In this document: piece after piece, positions 46,657 to 58,600 of the stretch
Layout: each line of letters starts with the position of its first letter
How positions within the stretch are numbered: the stretch's first letter is position 1
DNA from: Haemonchus contortus
Lineage: Eukaryota > Nematoda > Chromadorea > Rhabditida > Trichostrongylidae
Direction of reading: 5' to 3'
Length of the DNA: 64,000 nucleotides
Assembly: GCA_000469685.2 (NCBI GenBank)
Contig: LS997563.1
Span: 13,114,440 to 13,178,439, forward strand
Notes under the pieces: model-generated
The model's input: only the letters and a program-made list of their open reading frames with translations
What the model was told of the DNA's origin: nothing
Databases searched by the model: none
Translations under genes and position numbers: made by a program

Positions 46657-49600
46657 TTAATCAGTTTTCTTGTTGTTTGGTTGTTTATGAAATGCTTTAG
46701 GTGTGGCGCTCCTGCCTAATGCTAACAGTACAATGTAACGAACAAATCTGAAAGCAGTTCTAATTACAAGGTATACAGTGGCTATAATTAAAATAAGAAC
46801 AGAGATCATAAAGGAGATAACATCAACAAGGAAGTACTGGAACACATTCAGCTTGTCGGCTCCAGAGCGCGCATGTGGTACCTGCAATCACAAAGAAAGG
46901 TTCTGATGGTTCCTGTCGAGTTGTTGAGTTGAATATTGTAGATGTATGCATGTTACGTGCAGAAAATATAGACAGCATTCGTCGCCGTATCCTCCAAAAG
47001 CTCAGAATGTCAGATTCCATGAATCCTCACCGAACCCTGTCCTGACCTTCTCTTGGTTTCCACCTTTCACGGAAGATTTGAGTGTTTCACTGCGATCAGC
47101 ATGGGCAGCTTTGTGGGTTTAGTTGACGGGGACTATTTTTTTTAGTAACGGGTGAGGTTGGATCAGTAGGGAAGGGAGAGCCAGTGACTTTATGTGTAGA
47201 TGCCTGGCTAGTCCCACTAGACAGTCATTTCGTGAAAGCTCGCAGAAAATTCCAAAAAAAAAACATGGGAATTCCAATTTCTAAAATTCGACCCATACGG
47301 TCGGTTCTCAACCGGGTTCCTGGGAAGAACTTCCGTTGCGCGCGTCCGTCGAAAGTAGGTCACAAAGCCCAGCGCACCGGCGCACCCCAACTGAGGTCTT
47401 GACATGACATTACAGTACCTCCAGGTGTCAGTGGAGCGAATGATTTGTATTTGTCCGTGATATCTTCCCTTTGGCTGACTGCTCTGGACGAAGCTGACCC
47501 ATGAGGATTTCTGGTAGACACATTCTGCACCCCCCCCCCCCCCTCCTCCCAATATAGCGCGTGTAATGTATAGATAGTTCTATTCCTACTACAATTCAAA
47601 ACAGCGTAGTAGAACTCAAAACAGCAAGAACATTTTCCCTGAAGCAGACACTTTTGAACTATTTCCGAAGAAAGGGAGAATCAAAAGGAATTCTCCCAGA
47701 ACATTTGAGCACAATCTAACCCCACATTATTATCCTCTCATCCGAAAAAGAGCGAAATAATCAGGGGACGAACCTCTTGATGTCGCTCAATGAATTCGAC
47801 CCAAAACGCAGCATGTGTGAGTTCTGTGTAGGGCACATCACGCACCATATCTTGGAATACCAGCATCTCCTCCTTGTAGCTGAAAGTTGTAATTCATATG
47901 GTGTTTGTTCCATAAATTAGAATATTTGCTCATTACAGGGAGAATATTTCAGGTTACAAAAAGTCATGTTATCTGGGGAACTGTCATCTACTAGCTGGTA
48001 AGTTTGCCACAAGGAAATGCTAAGAAAGCTCACGTTTGCTTGCGGATTTCTATTAAGCTTTCAATCAGCTTCTTTTCAGAAAACTCCTCCTTAGGTATGA
48101 GCAGACCAGCTCCCCGAGCGCTAATGCGTAGTAGGTTATCGTGACCTGAAAATGATTAGAAAGTAACGTTCGTTTCAGGCCATGAGAGCTTCTGATTTAA
48201 CAGTTGAAGCTAGTAATTCCGTGGAAGGATAAGTGTGAAGTCTTGGGGAGTTGATCAATCCCGTCTAGAGGATGCGCCCAAGCATTCGACATTCATTCAG
48301 TGTCGCAGTGGCGCATTGAATGCGTATATGGCCTATGCAATGACCTGCGGTGGGCAGCCGAGTACAGGTCAGTACTTCCATCCTCCCAGACGAGTCTGGT
48401 ACCAGTTACCCGAACCCGAAGGAATGAAAGGTCTAGAAGGATATCGATCGGGATTCGAACCCGTGATCATGCGTGCGTGACAGTGCGCCACTTGCCATAC
48501 ACCACCACCGCCTGATAATTCGATGAATACGTCATAACTGTATGTCTGTGTGGATAACGGCATATCACAGTCATGAATTCTGTGCCTTGGTACTGAAAAG
48601 AGTTTTCTGCTGAACGTTGAGACTCTCTGAAAAAAAGCATCGTGAAATAAACGACAAACCAGCCACTGTAAGCGGAACACCAATTGTTGGAACACCATGC
48701 CATACCGATTCAATGACACTGTTCATGCCACCATGCGATATGTGTACCCGACACTTTGGATGCCCTGAACGCGAACGCTGTGATGAATGAAGTAGGGAGT
48801 TGAGAGACTACGGTAACAAAATAATTGTAACAGCGTTACCGAGAAGATCCTGTTGTGGTAACCATGCCTGTGTGAAAACATTCTTCGGAAGGTCGCTGAT
48901 TGGCCGCCCATTGTACTGCCAGATAAACTTCACTTTGGGCAGAGATCGGAAAGTGTTTAGGTAGATATCCTAAAGTACAAATAAAATTATTTGAATTGAA
49001 TTCGGAAAATCAGGCAGTAGTCGTTTTGTAAATAAACAAAATTGAGTGAAACTACGTAGTACATCCTGTGATTGAGCTCAACAACGAGATGCTCCTTCAT
49101 ATAAGGCCGGATAATCCAGCTGAGAGAAGAAAGAACTGATGAGCATTCCGATAATATTCAGGAGAAGAAAATGGTTTGTCTCAGTTCATTTCGAGGTATC
49201 GATCAAAATCGATTGGATCGAAACCATCAGTTATGAAAAAACGGGTCCAGGAGCTTCTCCCCTAACACGGCGTCGCACACGCCGCACCCGCCGCCTATCG
49301 CAGGAATGAGATGGAAGATTGGAGCGCGCAATTTGTGAGGTAGGGAGTCCTCTAATTATTTGTATTGGCTGGCCGCTCTTTTCAATTCCAATGTGCATCT
49401 TGATCGTCGTTTATATAGGAGGAGTTATATTAATCAATCAAGTCTAATAAACATGAAAACTAAAAAGAAACAGAAGAAAAAACGATAAAATCCAATGAAA
49501 AAGCAAGCCAGTCAAGGAAAAATATCGCGTTCTATCGATTGGCGGGAGGCGGGGTGAGTACGGTAATTGCAGTGGCATTTGCCGCATGCCGCAAGGGAGA

Positions 49601-52600
49601 ATGCCGTGATAGGGGAGAAGTTCCGTTACCCTGAAAAAACATATTCTCCACAGCTGATCCTTTGTTCGTTTCTCACAGGTCAATTGGTAGTCAAAGCCCG
49701 ATTTCGAGTATTGGTTGTGTCCCTTTCCTTTTTTCAGCCCTGGAATGTGGCCGATCTAATTTTCCCCCACACAATCCAAATTTGTGGCGCTTAATGTTAT
49801 CGACTGACAGGTTGGTACTACCTTGCCAGGATTGGGGCGCGATTCTATCGCCGAAATAAGGTCGAGCCGACTCGGAGCTCACTGCTATTGAGATTTACCT
49901 TTGCTGTCGTGGACAGAAAATGATAGACCGGAATGGCACTCTAAAAAAGCGACTCGGTTTCTTTTCTGAGACTACAATTTATGCTCTTTTTGGTCTTCCA
50001 AGAAATAAAAGCTCAGGAAACATGTCCAAAGTGTTAGCCTGCACGTCCGCATGCAGTCTAACTCTTCGGGCATGTTTCCTGGGCATTTCTTTCGCAAAAT
50101 TTCGCTTAATTTTTCTTTGCATATGTAAATAGACACGAACACGAACTCAACACGAAGTGCGCTCATTTATTAAAAATTGTTTCGTCAAAATTGTCTTCGC
50201 CCTCCATCGCATGGCATTTTACGCCACAGGAGGTATTGCTGTTTCGCGAAGCTTCTAGCGAAGTGCGATGAGAATGACCTTTTCTGTAAGTTCTCGAATG
50301 GACTGTCTAACTGGGAATCGCTGGCTCGATGCTTAACAAAGGGGTCCCGCGCAGTCTCCACCCATTTGTCACTCACGAGCTCTACAACACCCAGCATGGT
50401 CGCCCACAGTCAAGGAGGTAAAGGACGTGGCAAGACGGTATCGGCTCTCCGTATTCGTAAGGTGTTTCGCTACAATATTCAAGGCATCACCAGAGCAACC
50501 ATCCGCCGTTTGGCACGCCGTGCTGGAGTTCGGCGAATTTCTGAGCTGATCTACGAAGAGACTCGAGAGGTTCTGAAGAGATTTCTCGAGGAACTCATCA
50601 GAGCCGCTGTTATCTACTGCGAACACGCCAGACGCACTACCGTCACAGCTATGGACGTCGTCTATGCCCTCAAGCGACAAGGGCGCACCGTTTATGGTTT
50701 CGGAGGGTAAGGACGTCCGTCTACGACATTCGACGTTTATTTGATGAGTTGATTCATGTTGCTTTTTTGCATACTCCATGTGTGCTCTCTTTCAAGATAA
50801 AACTTTCTTTTGATTTTCTGTTTAAACTGCCGAGAAGAGTTGAATCACAGCCAATTCCTTTTAATTTGTTCGCTTTTACTCGCTCTCGAAATGTTCCCCA
50901 CCATGTGAAGTGAGCTTTTGTCAAGTTCGAAAGCCCGAGCTCGTTTGGGGCATTGCTGGATGCGTCATGCACTTGATTCCAACACCGAAATAAAAAGGGC
51001 TATTGGAAGTATGAACACGAAAGGTTGTAAAGTACAGTAGTTCCTGTGTAAAGCAAAAGCTTCGTGGCGCGACTTATTAACCGTATGCAAGACGTTTTGT
51101 TCGATGCTTTTTTGAGATGGTATTAGGTTGATGCATAGTTATTGCGGGTTTTCTCCAGCAAACTTTGTTTGAAGAAACGATAGAAATATTTAGCAAAGAC
51201 ATAATTTACTTCGGGACTTATCCACCACCTAAGCTGGGTCGACGTCTTGGCTTCGGGCATCAAGCCATCCATTTCGTCAAAAGTTCTGTTGGTTTGCCAT
51301 CAACTCAAAGAGCGACTGAAGAATTACTGTTGGTGAATAGAGCAACTGCAGAAGCAGATTTCATTCTTTATTCGACTTTGGCTGCCTCTTTTAACGCCGA
51401 GAAGTTCATTAGGATCACTTTATGACTGTGCCACCATCCAACCTTTCTCGAAGTAATGGAGCATAATGTGGTGTATATGAAGATATACGACACACTATGC
51501 TCCATTACTCTTTAGACATATTCCTGCTAAGGAAAGCAAGAAGATCATTTCTACTAAATCATGAATTCAATATTAAAGTTATATCGAGACAAAAGGAGTC
51601 GCAAAGATATCCGCATCATTTTTGCATCAACCTATTAGAATAGTATATGAATGGTATGAAGAGCTGGTAAACTCGAATCCGGCTTGACTTATGGATAGCT
51701 TGCTCCCCAATATGCTCCACGGTTACCTGAGATTTCGGTATATTGAGCACTGATCTCAGATTTTCCCAAGGTAAAGAGGAGAAGGGATGTGGAGGGAGGC
51801 TGAACAGGATTTGCACCTTAGAACATTGACAATATTGTCACCCAATCACACCCAGTTACAAATATTCTCGACAGCACTTCCCTGATCTGGCTGATAGTTC
51901 TGGTTGTCTCGTTTGGCGAAAATTTGCTTTTGCAACGATGCTACTCCTCAACCTATTCCTATCTGAAATCAATCGATATCACCTATGCGCGACTTCTTCC
52001 TTCCCAAAGGGTTGTTCCCATGAGTTTTTTGGTGACTGAGGGGTTTTTCTTACTGATGGAGTGCCTGATGTGCATGAGACCATCGCTTCGATGACTCATG
52101 ACGTCGTACTTCCATGGCTGTCCGAACAGATGTGATTGAAACAAAGAAGTTGGCACCAGTGTTTACGAGGAACAAATTCACTCGTGTAGACATTCTGGAA
52201 CAACGACGACCAAAGTCAGAACTCCCTAAAACCTCTTTCAATAGATTGGCAATTGATAAAAGCTTCAGGGAAATTCGAAAAAGTCAACGATGTGGGCTTT
52301 ACTAGTTTCTAAGAGGTCGATCGTCTTTTATAGACTATCAGAGGTCGAACGTATCCCCCAGATTTGTCCCGTGTAAACGATGACAATTTTTCTAATTCTC
52401 CCTGATTCTGAGTTTTTCAACTGCAATACAACCAAATCTGTCGACGGACTGACTTCGGGCAACTTGGAAAATTAATCGTTACATAATATAAAATTGAGAT
52501 TAGAGTGACGATACCTTCCAGTCATTTTTTTAAGCTTCTTGTGTGCTGCAAAAGATCGATTCGCTTCTGTGACACAATCATTTCAAAATAGGAGACTTTG

Positions 52601-55600
52601 AAACTACATTCCCACCTAATAGAAGGAGCCGTACGTGTGACGATTTTTCTCCATCTCCTAGATGACCATGTACTACGATTCACACAGACATTCACAGCTT
52701 TCTTTTTGCTGAGAATTCGACAATTTGATTTCAAGCTGCATTGCTGGTTTTTTAAGCTCAATTTCTTGAATCCCCAACAAATAAATTGTTTTGAAGCGAT
52801 CCATTAAGTGCCAATGATTCAGAATAGCCTCAGTAAATCACAATTCATATGCTATTAGCCTACACAACGCATATCACTTCTAATTGGTGCCTAATTCACT
52901 CAGTTTAAGGTGTTATTTTCAAAAGTCATCCTGTTGAAGATCCTTTCCAGTTCCATCACAAACTAAGTTACATCTTAATATGGATGAGGATTAGCTTCTG
53001 CGCCGATTGAACGGCACCCAGCTCGATCACATTAAATTTTTGCCCCACTCTTGACAAAAAAAAATCGCTCTGGGTCATCTGCAACCATCCACATGCGAAA
53101 AGACCAACTTCCCAGCTTTTGAATAAAGAGACTCGATGAAAATGTGGCTCAGCGAAAAAGTTCCATCCGATTTCTTCCCTCAACCCCAATTCCCCGTCGA
53201 TAGTTCGAGCCGTCCCGCTCAGTGCGCTCACGCTCCCCTCGTTACAGACAGACAACTTCCTGTACTTCTTGCTAATTCAAAGCATAGTATGGTGTGATGA
53301 AGCAGTTTGTCTTTTCTGCTGTTCTATGTGGGTAATAATACAGAACAGAAACACAATCACACGCACCAATTTCCTTCACATCTACTCGCAAATACTTTTA
53401 TTGGGATCAAGTTGTATCGCGTTGGATTATTCCACTACAGAAGTGGAAGTACTTTGCCGCACTATACATTTGTGATTTCGACTTCACGTAAGACTGCCTT
53501 CTGTTTCCTGTTCGTTTCATTAAATTGACTTATCGAAGGCTAACCTCCTCCTACACATGGAATTGAGTAATACCAAGCCGGGTTGTCCCAAATTATATCT
53601 CAGGGTCAGGATATTCCGAATTTTTCAGTGAATAATTTTTGGCGAAATTTCAAAATTATTCAGCACAATCATGAAACTTGCCAAGATTCGTTTTGGTGCT
53701 TTATCCCACTGAGCCGTGAATCCGCTTGTGATCAGAACGAAGCCATCATCATCTGTGGCTGTTCCAACAAAGTCGTGCAGAGCCTAGAAGACACATATCA
53801 TCTCAAGTTTTTTTTGTACATAATTTTGAAACAATTGCGAAGTAAAAGCAGGCTTAATAGACCATATAATTCGTCCATTATTATAATTAATTTTGTAATT
53901 ATGAAGCACGAAAATGCTAAAATCTATAACAAATAAACAAAAATAAAGAACAAAGTGAGAAAAAGTAGGGAAAGTTGGTAAATGAAAAGAGATATTGGGA
54001 AGAGCTGATAAAAATGATTCCACTCAAAATGTGTAGATGATTTAAAGTTTGAAATTAGTTTTTTTTCAAGATTGAGGCCCAATTCACGGTAAGTAATGCA
54101 TCGGTGGCGAAAAAAGCGAGGAGATTCGCGGGGTGGGCGAAATATGTATAAGGCTTCGGAATCTAATGTAGTGAAAAAGGGGGCTGTACATGATTATCAT
54201 GGAAGAGGTATTTGGACGAGATTAGTCATGTACAACCGATAAAGAGTTGGTGGTTATAGCCCGAATTTGCCTTATACTGTCCACATAGGTTACGACTAAT
54301 TGTTCAAACTTTCAACAGGTTTGTTCCATTGTGATTGGCTTAGCCTCTACATTTTCGTTAAAACAAATCCACCTTCGGATGTGGACATCGTCGAAGTCGG
54401 TATTTCAGCTCTTATTGCGCTCTATTTAGGCAAGATAGAACCCCATATGACATATTTGTGAGCCACAGGGTCGCTATAACTGTTCTCGGAATCCACTCTT
54501 ATTGTAAACTATTCCTTCATAACTATACGTTCTCTTTCGGTTTCTTATCTGAAAATGGGCCTTCGCCCACTTCCATTTTAGAAGTCTTTTGTAGTGCTTG
54601 TCTGTTGGCAGGCATATTTTTTGAGGGCTAGCTCCCTCATTCTACTGCTCTTTGGCTTCATTTACTATCTATAGCAGCGCACGCCCTTCAAGCGTAGTTG
54701 CCACTTTCACTTATTCTCTTGCTCGGTGTTGTTCCAGATTTTGTTTTTGCGTTGTCTTAAATACCGTACCAAATAAAAATGAAGATATAAACTGTCCTTT
54801 AGAGCTCTTTCCTCCCATGAGTCCCTAATGAAGTATTTTTTAAAAGGCGAACTCAACAACGGATAAGCACCATGATAAAGGACGACAAAAAACGCATTCC
54901 GGACATTCAGTATCCATTTCACTTGGTTGAGAAAAAAAAATGATCGAAGATGCTCGCTATTCCCGTACCACAACCAGAAAGAGGTATCCTAACAACTTGC
55001 GTCAGCCTTGGCCTGATACGCTTTTATCATTCAGGTTTTGCTGCTTGCTGGTGTGTGTACCACCCACTTTCTGTCGCAGTCTTGATTTGAGTGATGTTGA
55101 GCGAAGGTGGTGAAGTGGCGTGGCGCACAATCACACGTGCATGAGATCGACTATCGGATCGGCCGTTCAGGTCAACCAAGGTTTCTTTCTCTCTGGAGTC
55201 GGTAAATATGTAAAAACCAGACTCGTCTGGGAGGATCAAAGGACTGACTTGTTCATCGCCTGGGACACCGCAACTCATTTGGCATAGGCTACAAACGCAC
55301 CCAATACGCCACTACGATTTGGAATAGGAGCCATATACGGGGACGCACCCCTTAGACGAGATTGATGAGCGCTTAAGAATTTCATCCTTTCTTTTTATCC
55401 TTCTTTACCACTTCTGCGCACCATGATTCTTGTGTTCAAGCCTTCAAATCAAGTGTTTTTCTCACGGAGTAATTCTTGGGCCTTCCGCGCGTGTTCATAA
55501 ATTATCGCATGTGTAATTGCACATTTTGCTAGTGCATCTTCAGGTCAAGCTACGAATAGCAGAAGTTGAACCATTTCATAGGATCTGGGGAGGCTGGAGA

Positions 55601-58600
55601 TGACCATACTTTGTTGAAGGCCACAGTAGATGATTTCAACGCCGAGACTGGCCCCAGGAAAAACGGCTAAAAAGCTCCACGTCGGCACTCACGGAGTGGA
55701 ATGAATAAGGTGAAGGGCTGTCTAAGTTAAACATGTCGACCCACATTATCCATGTGTGGAAACGAAGTTGTGCAATTCAAAACACGACGCCCCAAGACCA
55801 TCATCAACTTGAACCACTTTGTTTCCCTTGCGGATGAATGGGAAGATCCTGTTAACGACAACATAAATGAAAAGTACATCCAGCTTGCCGAGCATCTTCA
55901 TGATAGTGCTAGAAAAGCACAGAGTCTGTAAGTAGTCATGTCACGACCCTTTTGGAAGACTCTCGAGCTAATACCCCAGCGCGGTATGGAACAGGCAATC
56001 ACGATCTAACGTCCGAACTTGCGAAGCTATGCAGAGAAGCGACAAAGGAAAATGTCAAAGAGAAAAGAGCAGTAATTACCAGCTGCCGATGCCGGGAATA
56101 GCATTCACAAAACCTGACGGAGCTTCACTTAGTACAAGACCGAGATGACTCCTTCTCGTTGTTCTGACGGAACAGTTGCTGCATCTCGAAGGGCAGTGGA
56201 GGACATCGACCACGACTTTCACTCGGATCTCTTTGACAGCCACATCTAACTGCCTACCTAGCATCTTACAATTAGGCAAGACGGATACGTCGTCCCTTTC
56301 CCTTTCGTAATTCGACATGCAAACACGCACAAGCAGATTCTCGGGATCACAGCAGCTTTTTCTAGGAAAAAATTCAAAAGTGCCAAAGCAAAGTGTATAA
56401 GATAACTGATAAAAGTAGACGATTTCTATAAAAACGATCATAGTAAATCCTACCCCTTGCAGTTTAGTTGCATTTCTACAGTGCAGTCCTCCGACGAAGT
56501 TCACTCGCGGCATGTAAGGCCGTGCAAAGTCGAAAATAGGCGGATTGTTCACGAAGTTGATCGAAGCATTTCGTTCGATATCAAAAGCAGCGGCTACTCC
56601 GGGATAGTGCTTCTGTAATTGAGTAGCGTTATCAATAGTTACTGAATGAATGAACGCTCTATATTTTAGTATTCATTTTTTTATCTAACGCTATGTATTT
56701 CTGCAAGGAAATCGGATATGATAATGTGGTTGGAAGACCTCTGCAGATAAGGAAAGTTAGCCCTGATTGTGCTCAGGAGCGTTTCATAGCTGAGAATATA
56801 CAGTTTTTAGACCTGAGCTTCAGGAGGGAAGGAGCAGGGGTGGGCGAGTCAACACATAGAATATTTAACTCATACCTCATTCCAGCTTTTTGCACGAGGT
56901 AATCACCTCACCCCATCACAGCATTCCCATATACTCTCTTAGAACCGTCTTGAAGCATAGGCAATGTCGGTTACCTCCCTCTCATTTTTCTAAGCTGTCA
57001 TTGTTAGATAAAATCAATGCCCCTCCCCCTAACTACACGTAATTCCAACTATTTAGAAAAAGCTCAAAATCGCAAACAGAGAGATTATGGATGAAGATCC
57101 CGTCTAACGATCAGCTTGGCATGATGCCCCCACTTTTGAACTTAGGTTTGAGAACTATTCCACGCTGAATGGCAATCATCTCTCTGTGATATGCCCATAA
57201 ACACGTCATTGAGTTTGAGGCAAAAGTCAACTATCTGTACTCTACAATCACATGATTGTCGCAGAAAGTGCATTTGAAAAAGTCCGAACCAGTTCAGAAC
57301 TCAATTAATTCATCACGCTACCCTAAAAACAACTGTAAAGATTTTGCGAACTAATACGCTAACAAGATCAATTAGCGACAGGCCTCACATTTCTGAGACT
57401 CTGTTTGTGCCTTCTGTCAAAGTTCACTGGTGTTTATCGTGACTCATGAAGAATCGCACGATTGGTAGTGAATAATCGAGATATTTCATGATCACTAGCC
57501 AGCCTTATGCCTCTGAGCTTACGATTAGCTTCTCCAACGTTGCCGATGATGAGAAACCGAAAGTTAGGCTGAACTTGTAGGACTGCTAAATTTAGCTCAA
57601 AATTACCAAGAAGTAAATAAGCATGTCATGCAAAGTCAGTAATTCATCGCAACGGAAGGAGTACGGACCTTCAGAAAAAGGTAGGGTAAGGGTAAAGTTG
57701 CAGTATCAGCGGTAAAGGTACTGCTGTTATGCTGAGAATGTTGAAGAATCAGTCTTGTGGCTAAGGAGGGTCTAATTAGAAATTGATTAGAGTGTTCATG
57801 TTTGCCTGAGGAACCTCAAAATACTGTCGAGAAGCCAATTCTGGGAAGATTGAACTTGAATGATTTTCAGTACTTCACAGTAACTTATCATAGAGAAAAA
57901 ATACAAAATGCCTGATGATATCGACCAACCTGGAAAATGGCATCAATTCTTGGCAGAACTATGTGATGGTGAATATACAGGGCTCGGAGATAAGAAGCCA
58001 GATTGAATGTGCGTTGGAAATAATTGAGATCATCTGTGAGTCTGAAATCGTTCAAGCAATTCTTGAAAATTCATCAGAAACAATGTCAAAACATGTTCAA
58101 TTTTAAGGGTGGCTAACTAATCGAATATTCACTTCGTTCCAGGTACCGGCAAATAACTCGGTGGGGATGGGCTCTGATTCGCCCAAGCCGATTCCGTTCG
58201 AAGAGCCGTCATACTCCAATAGATGTAAACAGAGCCTGAAATCATCGCAACTAACTCAGGCATCTACAGATAGTGTCCGTTTATGGAAGTTCATATGAAT
58301 CCACCGAAAAAACTATTGATTTTTCCCAGGCCTTGCAGAGTTCTAAGTGATTCTCCAGTGTGAAAGACTGAGAACTCAGTATTACAGGAATTGAAATGGG
58401 TTCCTGTAAATTTCCTATTTAACTGGAGGAAAGGCTGCTTTAAGTAACCGATCTCCGAGTGAGAGGACAGTTCTAAAGCGGAATTGGAAGAAATATCCCC
58501 CAAACAAGTTTTACACTCCTTGCAAACATTCGAAGTTGAGCCAAAATGACATCCTATGACAAATTGCTTAGCACAGAATTTTTTTAAGCTTTTTTGATTG

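Noticed and set aside
16936..48507. True tRNA genes at the GGTTCGAATCC boxes
   Set aside because: Acceptor and anticodon arms do not fold, and the surrounding 250-300 bases are shared between copies, which identifies SINEs.
50177..50395. N-terminal extension of the histone H4 frame
   Set aside because: The frame is open upstream but the extension has no histone features; the ATG at 50396 gives the normal H4 length.
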